A stretch of DNA of 64,000 nucleotides from Rossellomorea vietnamensis (GTDB lineage Bacteria > Bacillota > Bacilli > Bacillales > Bacillaceae_B). How positions within the stretch are numbered: position 1 is the stretch's first letter; each line of letters opens with the position of its first letter. Position numbers and translations under genes: made by a program. Of the stretch, positions 43,686 to 52,315 are shown piece after piece. The notes beneath the pieces were generated by a model. That model was given only the letters and a program-made list of their open reading frames with translations, searched no databases and was not told the origin of the DNA. The DNA lies in contig NZ_VTEI01000003.1 in assembly GCF_008180415.1 (NCBI RefSeq), forward strand, positions 242,210 to 306,209. Direction: 5' to 3'.

Positions 43686-43826
43686 TTACCGCTGATCACT
43701 ATTCCAGATCCTTGAATCGGCATCTATCAAGGCCCGGCTGGCGAATGTTCCAAAAATCAGTAAAAGACCTAAAGCTAATGAGATAAAAAGAGCAACCCAT
43801 TCAATGGATTCAAAGAAAAAAGTCAA
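43686..43826 (-). CDS. Possible small membrane peptide (46 aa)
   Basis: A minus-strand frame from a TTG encodes LTFFFESIEWVALFISLALG, LLLIFGTFASRAL and a polar tail ending NSDQR: one convincing membrane helix. The RBS is weak and the start overlaps a GTCAAC/GTTGAC hairpin with T-run, so it could be a remnant. Confidence 0.3.
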   Translation of the reverse strand: MTFFFESIEWVALFISLALGLLLIFGTFASRALIDADSRIWNSDQR

Positions 43827-43853
43827 CCCTTCTTCCGATTTAAGGAAGTATAG

Positions 43854-44063
43854 TTGACTCTTTCTTTGTTAAGAGAATTTGATATTAAATTCAGTATATT
43901 TTCAGTGCCCTCCCACAAGGGGCTGATGCTTTTTCTCTGCTATACTCGATTCTTAAAAGGAATGCCGTACGGCAAAACCACGGTCATTGACCACGTAAAA
44001 GTCATCGGAGGAAAAGTCGATCAATCCTCTGCCGACAAACTGGTTAAATTGGTTGGGGAGTAA
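43854..44063 (+). CDS. Hypothetical small frame, weakly supported
   Basis: Up to 69 residues; the C-terminal part (KTTVIDHVKVIGGKVDQSSADKLVKLVGE) looks protein-like, whereas the N-terminal part does not. No convincing RBS for any start. It may be the 3' remnant of a lost gene. Not recognised. Confidence 0.25.
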   Translation: MTLSLLREFDIKFSIFSVPSHKGLMLFLCYTRFLKGMPYGKTTVIDHVKVIGGKVDQSSADKLVKLVGE

Positions 44064-44082
44064 TAGCAAGAACTAAAAAAAC

Positions 44083-44135
44083 AAGGGGACAGGTCTTATG
44101 CTGAATAATGAAGCATGAGACTTGTCCCTTTGCTT
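44083..44135 (+). terminator. Terminator-like hairpin of the GGGACAGG type
   Basis: AAGGGGACAGGTCTTATGCT, GAATAATGA, AGCATGAGACTTGTCCCTT, TGCTTT. It is a long stem with one or two mismatches. Confidence 0.6.
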
Positions 44136-44160
44136 TCACAGAACGAGAAGTCTGTCCCCC

Positions 44161-44514
44161 TTACACCCCAAGATCATAAAAAGATTCCTGCCCCAGATGT
44201 TGAACGTATTCTCGAACTAAAGATTCTAAATCCGTGGAATTATCGATATTAATCCAGTCACCAATCCCTCCTAAATAACAAAACCTTTCCACTTCAAAAC
44301 TGCGTTCATCTTCATCTATTAAAACAAAACGCATTTGTGTGTCGTAGTGTTTATATTTATCTAAAAGTTGGGGTGGAACGGGTAATTCTTGTTCGGCAGT
44401 CACCCCCAGGATACGATTACTAAAACCCCTACAAATGGGTTTTCCTTTTAAACCACCGGGTAAGACAATAACTAAATTAGATATGAAAGGATCGTTTCTA
44501 TTGCCTCTCAACAA
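44161..44514 (-). CDS. Hypothetical protein, N-terminus doubtful
   Basis: 117 codons. The product from about residue 25 (KPICRGFSNRILGVTAEQEL, RFCYLGGIGDWINIDNSTDL) looks like a real soluble protein. The TTG at the 5' end overlaps the start of the opposite-strand gene and has no RBS, so the gene may be 5'-truncated or start internally. Not recognised. Confidence 0.45.
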   Translation of the reverse strand: MLRGNRNDPFISNLVIVLPGGLKGKPICRGFSNRILGVTAEQELPVPPQLLDKYKHYDTQMRFVLIDEDERSFEVERFCYLGGIGDWINIDNSTDLESLVREYVQHLGQESFYDLGV

Positions 44515-44914
44515 AAAGTCACTTCTTTTACTCGTAGTAATTCTTCTAGGAGCAGCAATTCTTGTTTCTGTCTATAATTTAGTAACTCAATCACCTAAAG
44601 AAACGGTAGTGAAAATAATGGAGAATATCGAAGAAAAGAAGGAAGTTGAGGAACTCTCTAACGAAAATCAAGAAAAACTGCAATACTTTTTCCAATTTTC
44701 CAGAGAGAAAAACTTAGAGAGTCCCCAATTCATTATTCGTGATTACCCTAATAGATCAGATATCATCACCGTTACGTTTGAAATCATCCAAAACAATAAA
44801 CAAAGCGGCGTAGAAGCCGTTTATGAAGGTCACGCTGACTTTTCATTAACCAAACAAGGTCTTAATTGGGAGGTACAGGATATCGAAGTCACGCCTTACA
44901 GAAAAGAAAGTTAA
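44501..44914 (+). CDS. Membrane-anchored hypothetical protein (137 aa)
   Basis: I place the start at TTG 44501 (AAAGGAT 8 nt upstream). The N-terminal helix KKSLLLLVVILLGAAILVSV acts as a signal anchor, followed by about 110 external residues ending in LNWEVQDIEVTPYR. The tail resembles small NTF2-like extracellular domains of Bacillus lipoproteins, without a lipobox Cys. Ends before a hairpin terminator. Function unknown. Confidence 0.6.
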   Translation: MPLNKKSLLLLVVILLGAAILVSVYNLVTQSPKETVVKIMENIEEKKEVEELSNENQEKLQYFFQFSREKNLESPQFIIRDYPNRSDIITVTFEIIQNNKQSGVEAVYEGHADFSLTKQGLNWEVQDIEVTPYRKES

Positions 44915-44937
44915 TCTGCCTTTGTGAATACTTAAAT

Positions 44938-44985
44938 GGGACGGTTCCAATGCTGCCTTTCGCACCACAGGAACCGCCCCTCTCT
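44938..44985 (+). terminator. Intrinsic terminator (GGGACGGTTCC family)
   Basis: GGGACGGTTCC, 22-base loop, GGAACCGCCCC, TCTCT. Related to 40241. Confidence 0.65.
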
Positions 44986-45047
44986 ATTTACCCGCCACCC
45001 TAAAATACTCACAATCATAACCGATATCTAATGTATAACCCATTACC

Positions 45048-45372
45048 AGGCATTGATCATTGTTTCTGCATATAATCGATAAACCGGCTTGTGGCAATCT
45101 TTCGGTCTGGAGAAAACAGCTCCAACCCTCTATCAATCTCCACAAGCTTCACTTTCCTCACATACTCATGAATGCTGGTCCACTTGTTGTCCCAAACACT
45201 TCTACCCAAATATACCAATACACATAACTGGAGCTGACCGTCTTCCCAAAATCCGAAATACTCTCCTTCGTTCCCTTCATCAGCAGATGAACATGGTTAT
45301 CCATCAAACAGTAGCCATACAACTCAATTGAGCTAACTTTCATGAACCTAGAGTAACATTTGTTGTCCATCT
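45048..45372 (-). pseudogene. RAYT transposase remnant
   Basis: The minus strand encodes SRFMKVSSIELYGYCLMDNH, VHLLMKGTKESISDF and SSSYVYWY, nearly the 37737 protein, then jumps by an internal deletion (about 60-70 codons) and shifts frame to the HEYVRKVKLVEIDRGLELFS and FIDYMQKQ parts. The N-terminal 45 residues and the catalytic Tyr segment are missing, so it cannot be active. Confidence 0.85.
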
Positions 45373-45448
45373 AATGAAAACGAGAGGTGGGCAACCACTT
45401 CTCTTTGCAGCCTTTAACGTCATGGGGGCTGTTAAATCATTCTATTGT

Positions 45449-45490
45449 AAACCACCTTTTTTGCATGCCAAGGCATACGGTGGTTTTTTC
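45449..45490 (+). terminator. Intrinsic terminator-like hairpin
   Basis: AACCACC, T-run with inner GCATGCCAAGGCAT, GGTGGTT, TTTTC. No intact forward gene precedes it; it may mark a lost gene. Confidence 0.55.
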
Positions 45491-45670
45491 TAGTTTTTCT
45501 CTCTGAAACGCATCCTATCCTTCGAACTTCACTTAGAAATTTATACTCTACCTATTCCATAATCTCTATCATATCAACTATTTCTCCCGAATTGTAAATA
45601 CCTGGAGGGGCGAGGAACCTGACTAAGACACTGAAAAAGCAGCTTTTTTCTCACCCGCTAAGCACTTCAA

Positions 45671-45972
45671 CTATTTTAACTTTCTTTCGTCTTCATACCG
45701 ATTTCTTACTTTTTCATTCCAATATCTCACATATGCTTCATATCCGGTTTGAGTTATAAGAAAAGGAATATGTTGCTCAAGTGTTAGCTTATAAGCTGGC
45801 AGAGTGGATATACCGAGCTCTCTTGCTCTTGTTACACGATGGCGGCCATCAATTAGATGGTCTTGGTTTCTAGGATTGAATTCTACAAGGATGATAGGCG
45901 TTGATAGATTTACAGTTGGACATGATTCAGGTTAATGTTTGTATATTCAACTGTAAGTAGTCTCATGTCCAT
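45671..45972 (-). pseudogene. Frameshifted ParB-like N-terminal-domain protein
   Basis: The minus strand starts MDMRLLTVEYTNINLNHVQL, then a stop; one base out of frame it continues STPIILVEFNPRNQDHLIDG, RHRVTRARELGISTLP and ends RYEDERKLK. The DGRHR core is the ParB/Srx-type motif. A single-base frameshift near 45917 separates the halves. About 100 codons in total. A longer intact ParB-like gene lies at 56507. Confidence 0.7.
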
Positions 45973-46016
45973 TTGTTTAAATCCCTGTAGAACTTAATGG
46001 CGGTGTTCATAAGTTC

Positions 46017-46448
46017 TTGAGTGATGTTCGAGATGGTGATTGCTTTCTAGCCTTAGATACAAACCTTCTTGTTAATAGTAATTTTTTCACTGAGGAAAAT
46101 AAATATGTTCGTTTCATAGTCAGTCAAAATGCTATTAATTTCTTTGAAAATGCAGTAAAAGAAAACACGGAAAATTCAGAACTGGCACAAGCAACATTGC
46201 AAAGACTAGAGATAGCTTCACAACAAGGATTCAATATCTCCACTGTAATAGCCTACGCTGATGAGGTTAAAGAATTAGGTTTAGAGCATACATTCCCAGC
46301 AACTGTCATGGCATCTTTTTATTATGCTGCCATAGATGCTGAACAGAAGAATAACAGAAGACTATTCGTTGTGACATTACCAGGAGAACAAGAAGGTATT
46401 TCAATTGCAAATCACTTAGGGTTACCTACATACATAATGCAAGTTTAA
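46017..46448 (+). CDS. Hypothetical protein, probably 5'-truncated
   Basis: 143 residues from TTG 46017 (DCFLALDTNLLVNSNFFTEE ... GLPTYIMQV), soluble and mainly helical. The same frame stays open upstream (IPVELNGGVHKF) to a stop at about 45975 with no start codon, and no RBS precedes the TTG. The gene therefore probably lost its 5' end at the junction with the ParB-like remnant. Not recognised. Confidence 0.5.
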   Translation: MSDVRDGDCFLALDTNLLVNSNFFTEENKYVRFIVSQNAINFFENAVKENTENSELAQATLQRLEIASQQGFNISTVIAYADEVKELGLEHTFPATVMASFYYAAIDAEQKNNRRLFVVTLPGEQEGISIANHLGLPTYIMQV

Positions 46449-46520
46449 ATAGTTAGGTTTTTGACTAATAATGCAATCATATAATTAAGTGCTAAGAGTT
46501 AGGACTTGATATTACCTATT

Positions 46521-46566
46521 AGGCAAGGAAAGGAGACATGGCGTGCAGCCATGTCTCTTTTCCTTG
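46521..46566 (+). repeat. Long hairpin of the GAGACATGGC type
   Basis: GCAAGGAAAGGAGACATGGC, GTGCA, GCCATGTCTCTTTTCCTTGC: a 20-bp arm with one mismatch or wobble. The core matches the central hairpins of E1/E4/E5. Confidence 0.75.
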
Positions 46567-46846
46567 CCGTACATAGAAACTTTTGCACTTCGATGAATAT
46601 GCCACAGACATGGAGGTTTCAGCAATATGTGTGGTCACGCTTCCTTATTCATCCTGCTTAGACGCGGGTTAAGAAATGATAAAGGTGTTGAATGACCAAT
46701 ACGCCCACATCCAGTGCTCATTCCCATTAAGCTAAATGGCCAAGAAAAAGAGACATGTAGCGATGAAATGTGTATTTTCAATAAAGGTTACTCTGCTCCT
46801 CGATTTAAGAAGAAAATAACCTTCTTTTCTTTATTTAGAATAATTT

Positions 46847-47146
46847 AGTAGGATAAGGAACCTGTCCCTATGTCCCTACCACAAAAAGAAAAAAACACAC
46901 CAAACCTTCGACAAATCTCGGGGCGTCACTGTGACAGTACTTATGGTGGGACGAGGAACCTGTCCCTGTGTCCCTAAAGCAACTCTACAAAGAAGCAGGC
47001 AACTCCCCAGACTCGATCCTTATATACTCTGGTATCTCTCAACCCTAATTACAATCGGTGCCTCGAGAACAACCTGCTCAATTGTAAGAATTTGGTGGGA
47101 CAAGGAACCTGTCCCTCTGTCCCTTGCAGCCTAAGAACCGTCCCCT
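46847..47146. repeat. Cluster of GGGACA-family REP units (E8/E9)
   Basis: AAGGAACCTGTCCCTATGTC (about 46856), GGTGGGACGAGGAACCTGTC (about 46945), GGTGGGACAAGGAACCTGTC (about 47093) and AAGAACCGTCCCC (about 47127). A CACACCAAACCTTCGACAAA hairpin of the 28836 family lies at about 46888-46934. The region 46567-47194 otherwise shows no gene. Confidence 0.75.
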
Positions 47147-47194
47147 TGTCTAAATGTGTAAATATTTATTGGCACAAGAAAAACTGCCCTTTAA

Positions 47195-48700
47195 TTAGTA
47201 GTTCGCCAGCTTATCAAGGACATTATTCGATACAGCTGCTTCTCCTCCCAAAATGGTATAAAAAGGCGGCACTTGCTGTTTCAAATAACTCTCAACTGTT
47301 CCAGGAACACGGTTTTTTTCAACAAGAATAATGGGTTCAGAATATTTGGCTGCCAAAACAGATCCTGTCAGAGCATCCGCAAAGTTCTCACCGGTTGCAA
47401 TCGTTACCATATCACTTGACATAGGCAGAGATTTTGCAATCCGAACCGATGTGTCATAACGATCTTTTCCAGCTATTCTCTGTGGATTTTTGGATTTCAA
47501 CTGGCTGAATACGTTTGCTGTAATGACACCTGTTCCACCTACAACAACCGTTTCGTTAACATTCTTCAATGCAGACTGTGTTTCACGCGGCAGAGAATCC
47601 TTTTCGCTCAGTAAAATAGGAAGTCCATTTTCAGCTGCATAAGGAGCCACCGATAGGGCATCAGGGAAATTTCCACCAAAGGCGATAACGGCTTTATTAT
47701 AACCACCAAGTTCTGCTGCAATCTTTGCAGCGGTATCATAACGGCTCTTGCCTCCTATACGTCTTACGTTCAACCCCATCTCTTCCCTTAATTCTTTTTC
47801 TACACCTGATAATATGGCGCTGGTCCCGCCCAGGATGATGACATTAGAAGCACCTAAATTCTTAATTTGTGCTTTTACAGCCTTATGCAAAGTATTCTTT
47901 GGGTTCAACAAAATGGGGGCATCCTTTTGATAGGCAAGCGGGGCTCCAGCCAACGCATCTGGAAATGTACTGTCCCTTGCCAAAATGACTGTATCAGCCC
48001 CTGCCGGCCATCCCATATTCGATATTTCTACTGCGGTTTCATACCTGTTATTGCCCGAAACCCTTAGAATATTGTCATAATAAGGAACCTCTTCTTCCAA
48101 AGAGAAGGCAGCCAGTGCATACAGTCCACCTCCACCATTCTCTAAAAGGTCTGTAGCAAAGATGTAGTATGTTCCAGGATTTACATCATTATAGACTAGT
48201 GCCTTAGCTCCGTCTTCTAGGGCGGCTTCATCAGGCTCCATAGCATTATAATAAGCATCCACCAAAATGAATCCTAAATCATTGTAATAGGACTCCTGAG
48301 TTCCTACCAATCCCAAATCCTGTGTGGAATCTATTTCAATTTCAAAAATATCGATGTCCTCGGACCATCCGAATGATCCGATGACATAATCTCCGAGATT
48401 AACAGGATCTGCAAGATCAAAGGTATCATTCGGTTCTGCCTCATATACTTCCCCGAGTAATTTCACCTTATCATCTGAAGTCCCTTTCTCAAACTTCTCT
48501 TTGACTCCAGAAACCGCCTCATTCAGCTTTTCCATCCTTTTATTTGACGGTGCGTCAAAAGGAATATCCTGCAGGTCCTTCTTAATAGAAGTATGCGATT
48601 CTGCGGTCTCAATTCCGAGCGCACTTCCACCGCTCAATACTAAAGAACTCACCGTGACTGCCGAAACAACTATCATTCTTAATACCTTCCAATTCTTCAT
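47195..48700 (-). CDS. Secreted protein with PPC-like domain and three CWB2 repeats
   Basis: About 501 residues from ATG 48700 (AAAAGGGGA RBS), not the upstream 48739. Signal peptide about 1-30; a charged region; a beta-sandwich resembling bacterial pre-peptidase C-terminal (PPC) domains (EAEPNDTFDLADPVNLGDYV, then PGTYYIFATDLL); CWB2 repeats from about residue 218 (LRVSGNNRYETA, RRIGGKSRYDTA, QRIAGKDRYDTS). It would be held on the cell wall. Ligand or enzymatic role is not evident. Monocistronic. Confidence 0.88.
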   Translation of the reverse strand: MKNWKVLRMIVVSAVTVSSLVLSGGSALGIETAESHTSIKKDLQDIPFDAPSNKRMEKLNEAVSGVKEKFEKGTSDDKVKLLGEVYEAEPNDTFDLADPVNLGDYVIGSFGWSEDIDIFEIEIDSTQDLGLVGTQESYYNDLGFILVDAYYNAMEPDEAALEDGAKALVYNDVNPGTYYIFATDLLENGGGGLYALAAFSLEEEVPYYDNILRVSGNNRYETAVEISNMGWPAGADTVILARDSTFPDALAGAPLAYQKDAPILLNPKNTLHKAVKAQIKNLGASNVIILGGTSAILSGVEKELREEMGLNVRRIGGKSRYDTAAKIAAELGGYNKAVIAFGGNFPDALSVAPYAAENGLPILLSEKDSLPRETQSALKNVNETVVVGGTGVITANVFSQLKSKNPQRIAGKDRYDTSVRIAKSLPMSSDMVTIATGENFADALTGSVLAAKYSEPIILVEKNRVPGTVESYLKQQVPPFYTILGGEAAVSNNVLDKLANY

Positions 48701-48883
48701 CAACCATTCCCCTTTTAATGTAATAAATAGGAATTTCAATCTAATAACAAGTATAGCTCACATTTGGTAGTTTTTGTTAGTGTTATCGTTTTTATTTTTA
48801 TCAATCTTCCATTTATAGTTCATTAATAGGAGTATTACCATGGGTACTATTTATTGGAGAGTAGAACTGGGGCGTTCACCCTC

Positions 48884-48970
48884 AGGCTTTCCGATACGTG
48901 ACAATATATCTGCTTCATAGAATTGAAACAAGGCAACAAAGCTTGAAGCTGTCATTGACTCTATCAATAG
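48884..48970 (+). pseudogene. yvrJ: YvrJ gene remnant
   Basis: AGGCTTTCCGAT, ATCTGCTTCATAGAATTGAA, ACAAAGCTTGAAGC and GTCATTGA match the intact yvrJ at 18861, with a small deletion after CCGAT and an 8-nt insertion (GGCAACAA). No reading frame survives. The 145-bp gap on each side holds nothing recognisable. Confidence 0.8.
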
Positions 48971-49068
48971 TGAAAGTGCAAAAAGATAGGTTATGATGAC
49001 ATGTCTTTTTGCATGGATTCCCTCCGCTGGGGGCAGGAATCTGTCCCACTACACCAAATATCCAAAAT

Positions 49069-49115
49069 AAAAACACCATTCCCTCGATTGATTATCGAGA
49101 GAAAGGTGTTTTTTA
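49069..49115 (-). terminator. Intrinsic terminator of the MFS gene
   Basis: Minus strand: AAAAAACACC, TTTCTCTCGAT, AATCA, ATCGAGGGAA, GGTGTTTTT. Confidence 0.85.
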
Positions 49116-49125
49116 AATTTTATTA

Positions 49126-50355
49126 TTACAAATTATTATGTACAGACGCGTCTGATCCTTTAAGAGGCAAAGACCCTTTCCGGACTAATAAAAAGTAAGA
49201 CAAGAAGGCCAAAAAGCTTGCAGCCAAGATAATGATCCCCATTGGAAGCGCGGAGTACTCACCCGCTACTCCAACAAGCGGAGCTGTTAAGGAACCAAGC
49301 AGGAACGGCAGCACCCCTAATAAAGCAGATGCACTTCCCGCCACATGCCCTTTCGTTTCAATCGCCAGTGAAAATGACGCTGTTCCGATAATACTGATGC
49401 ACATGACTAAAAAGAAAATAGGAATCGCTACAAATAGAAGCGGTGCCTTTAGAATAATGGCTGCTAGCAACAATACAGCAGCTGTATTGGAAATCCCTAA
49501 TCCAATTTTCAAGAATGTTTTTTCCGGTATATAATCTGACAGCCGGCCAACCAGTTGAGTCCCTATGATTAAGCCCACTCCATTTACTCCAAATAAGAAG
49601 CTGAAAGTTTGAGGTGAAACGCCGTAAATGTTTTGGTAGACAAAAGAAATACCCGACACATAAGCGAAGATTCCTGCTGTTATAAAGCCTTGAGTAAAGG
49701 CATATCCCGCAAATTCACGGTCCTTTAATAACATTCCAAAGTTCTTAATGACTTGCTTGAAATTCCCTGGTACCCGTTTTTCAGTTGGCAACGTTTCTTC
49801 AAGTTTCAAGGTAACGGTGAATGTGAAGATCACGCCGATACATGCAAGGACAATAAAGACTCCTTTCCAACTCGTAAACGTCAGAATCGCACCGCCTATA
49901 ATGGGCGCAATAATGGGACCAAGATTTCCAACCAACATTAAAGAAGCAAAAAACTTCGTCAGTTCCCTCCCATTAAACAGATCCCGTGCAATGGCTCTTG
50001 AAATAACCAGTCCGCCTGCAGCTGCAAAGCCTTGAATAAAACGAGAAACGATCAATGTATAAATATTTGGTGCAATGGCACAAGTTACAGAGGACAAAAA
50101 ATACAAAGTGAGGAAGATGACCAATGGTTTACGGCGACCATGTACATCACTCATAGGTCCTATAATTAATTGACCCAATCCGAGTCCTAATAAACAAGTG
50201 GTTAAACTGATTTGGACCAACGAAGCATTTGTATGAAAATCATTAACAATCGTAGGAAATGAAGGTAAATACGTGTCAATCGTAAATGGACCTAAAATGG
50301 CAAGTGACCCCAGCAGAAATACCAGCTGTACTCTTTTAGTCTTTGATAAATTCAA
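49126..50355 (-). CDS. Bcr/CflA-family MFS multidrug exporter
   Basis: 409 residues, 12 predicted helices. Family marks: LGPFTIDTYLPSFPTI in helix 1, the loop motif GPMSDVHGRRKPL between helices 2 and 3, and RFIQGFAAAGGLVISRAIARDL in helices 4-5. Exports drugs such as bicyclomycin or chloramphenicol by proton antiport; actual substrates unknown. No dedicated regulator is adjacent. Followed by a terminator. Confidence 0.93.
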   Translation of the reverse strand: MNLSKTKRVQLVFLLGSLAILGPFTIDTYLPSFPTIVNDFHTNASLVQISLTTCLLGLGLGQLIIGPMSDVHGRRKPLVIFLTLYFLSSVTCAIAPNIYTLIVSRFIQGFAAAGGLVISRAIARDLFNGRELTKFFASLMLVGNLGPIIAPIIGGAILTFTSWKGVFIVLACIGVIFTFTVTLKLEETLPTEKRVPGNFKQVIKNFGMLLKDREFAGYAFTQGFITAGIFAYVSGISFVYQNIYGVSPQTFSFLFGVNGVGLIIGTQLVGRLSDYIPEKTFLKIGLGISNTAAVLLLAAIILKAPLLFVAIPIFFLVMCISIIGTASFSLAIETKGHVAGSASALLGVLPFLLGSLTAPLVGVAGEYSALPMGIIILAASFLAFLSYFLLVRKGSLPLKGSDASVHNNL

Positions 50356-50479
50356 TATTCTATCGCCTTTCTCATTATGGAGATTAATTGTTTGATAAAT
50401 ACCTTTGTTATTGTATAACTTCCTGCAAGGTTTTTCACTTAAAATGCAATGTTATTATTTGGGTTTTTCAGCGATTGAA

Positions 50480-50725
50480 GGAAGGGATGAGTGGGCTGGC
50501 CCCTCGTCCCTCTCTTACTGTGCACATATACAGAAAAAAAAGACATGTCATGATAACATGTCTCTGTGCTAAAGAAATAGCCGGTACCAACGGATGGATG
50601 AAAAGCCTTCCCCCTCCCCAAGTAGGAATTTTCCAGCTAAAGAATATTCTAAATATAATGAACCTCCATCTAAAATGGGGATATACGGTAGGACGAGGAC
50701 CCTGTCCCTCTGTCTCGAACTACCC
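50480..50725. repeat. GGGACA-family element E10, diverged, hairpin off-centre
   Basis: AAGGGATGAGTGGGCTGGCC then CCTCGTCCC; hairpin AGACATGTCATGATAACATGTC; after about 150 bp of unrelated sequence, GTAGGACGAGGACCCTGTCC. The gap 50388-51001 holds no gene I can support. Confidence 0.55.
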
Positions 50726-51001
50726 CCAATTGCACCGCACCTAAAAGACACCATTCAACAGTATTTTGCAAAACAAGATTTTACAATATATATTCCGAGT
50801 CGCCACATCCTCATTCAAAAAATGTTCTAGTTTCTATTTGGAAAATCAGATCCTTACAAAGATTTTACAGAAGCACAACAAATCAAAATCAGATATTTCT
50901 AATACGCCACCCACACCAAAAGTAAATATTGTTCCTATGTCGCTCCTGCCCGCTCAAGGGGGTCCAACAGGAAGTGGCGAAACCATGCCCGCCAATCGAT
51001 A

Positions 51002-51277
51002 ATGGCTCTAAAAAGGGAGCTCTCATCATTGGTCAATCAGGATAACTTCCGTAAAACATTGGGTAAACACCTAAAGATTAAAAGAGAAGAACTCGACTAA
51101 TCACAAGAAAAATCCGCCTGGGATGCCGGCCTGGATCACAAAAACTTGTGCAAAATCGAACGCGGTGTAAAAGGGCCATCCATCCGCACCCTTTACAAGC
51201 TCCGCCAAACACATAAAATAAGCATTGATCAGTTACTAGATGATGTGAAAGCTGACTTAGAAGAAGGAGATGACTAA
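51002..51277 (+). pseudogene. XRE-family HTH regulator interrupted by an in-frame stop
   Basis: ATG 51002 opens a frame MALKRELSSLVNQDNFRKTL, then GKHLKIKREELD, a TAA, and in the same frame SQEKSAWDAGLDHKNLCKIE, RGVKGPSIRTLYKLR. Together they make a complete XRE helix-turn-helix (the usual REELDLSQEKLA pattern, so TTA to TAA explains the stop). The gene ends 44 bp before the small gene at 51321. Confidence 0.8.
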
Positions 51278-51320
51278 GTGAGGGCGTCTCCTTACGAAAA
51301 TCCAGAAAAGGAGCCATGCT

Positions 51321-51509
51321 TTGAAACAAGAATTTTCTATGACTAAGGACAATGTAACCTATCGTTTTACTTTTATAGGATTTCCCGATAAGAAAAACAG
51401 CTATGGTGAAATCTACGTGACTGACAGCAGCCACACTACATATGTACTCAGGGGATTTGACCGGCAAGCTGTTCTTAAAGAGGCGAAAAAGAGGATAGCA
51501 GATAAATAG
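51321..51509 (+). CDS. Small protein of unknown function (62 aa) downstream of the XRE pseudogene
   Basis: TTG start with AAGGAG 7 nt upstream. Product MKQEFSMTKDNVTYRFTFIG ... YVLRGFDRQAVLKEAKKRIADK: beta-strands followed by a basic helix. Probably co-transcribed with the XRE gene. Not recognised. Confidence 0.55.
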   Translation: MKQEFSMTKDNVTYRFTFIGFPDKKNSYGEIYVTDSSHTTYVLRGFDRQAVLKEAKKRIADK

Positions 51510-51736
51510 ACAAGCAAGCTCAGGAGAAATTAATGCATAATAAAAATACACTAATACCCACTCTAACAATGAGCACAGAAAAAGAGACATGTTGCAAACA
51601 TTACTTCTTCCCAATAAAGCCTATGACAGGAACAGGCTGCTTTTCCCTATCTTAACCTCTAAAAAGGACTCTGGGCTATGGAACAATTGGTTGATATGAT
51701 GAACCTGTCCATGTTCATAGCAAACAAACAATGGGC

Positions 51737-52315
51737 CTAATTAAATTCAGATGAAGCTCTCCCTTCTCTATCCAAAGTAAGGCTACTGCAATATCTCTCC
51801 CGCTTCTCCCATGATGCACCTTCATAATAGTCCAGCAAACTAGAGAGATTAATAAAACCAGGGGCCGTTAAATGTTCGTTCTTATAATACTTATAACTGC
51901 TCCAAGGATAGTGTTCCGGCAGTTTGACCATCCTCGCCTCTACCGGATTGAGATGGATATAACGGCTGACTTCCAGCATCCCTTCCTTACTGGCAATAAA
52001 CTTGTCATAGAATCGCTTTTCATAGACATGACCTGTGAGCCGGTATTTCGTATTATAGTAATTGGCATATCGCTTATTGATAAGGCCCATGATCTTGGAA
52101 AGAGATATTTTCTTTGAACGCAGCTGCAAATGGTAATGGTTATTCATGAGGCAAAAGGAGGCAATCTCAAAGGGGTATTTTTCGTGGATTTGATAGAGGA
52201 TGTGGAGAAAAGCTTGAAAATCGTCTTCATCCCGGAAAAGCGGATCCCTGCGGTTTCCCCGGGTCACGATGTGATAGAAGCGTTCAGGTATATGAACTCT
52301 CTTTTTGAAAGGCAT
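51737..52315 (-). CDS. Second REP-associated tyrosine transposase (Y1/IS200-like)
   Basis: About 192 residues. MPFKKRVHIPERFYHIVTRG, CLMNNHYHLQL (HxH metal motif) and VSRYIHLNPVEARMV (catalytic Tyr) identify the RAYT group; it is from a different subgroup than 37737. I chose ATG 52315, so its start overlaps the comM stop by about 30 bp. No IS ends visible. Confidence 0.85.
   Translation of the reverse strand: MPFKKRVHIPERFYHIVTRGNRRDPLFRDEDDFQAFLHILYQIHEKYPFEIASFCLMNNHYHLQLRSKKISLSKIMGLINKRYANYYNTKYRLTGHVYEKRFYDKFIASKEGMLEVSRYIHLNPVEARMVKLPEHYPWSSYKYYKNEHLTAPGFINLSSLLDYYEGASWEKRERYCSSLTLDREGRASSEFN

Noticed and set aside
45089-45331. 80-codon forward frame
   Set aside because: Antisense shadow of the RAYT remnant, which has clear homology on the other strand.
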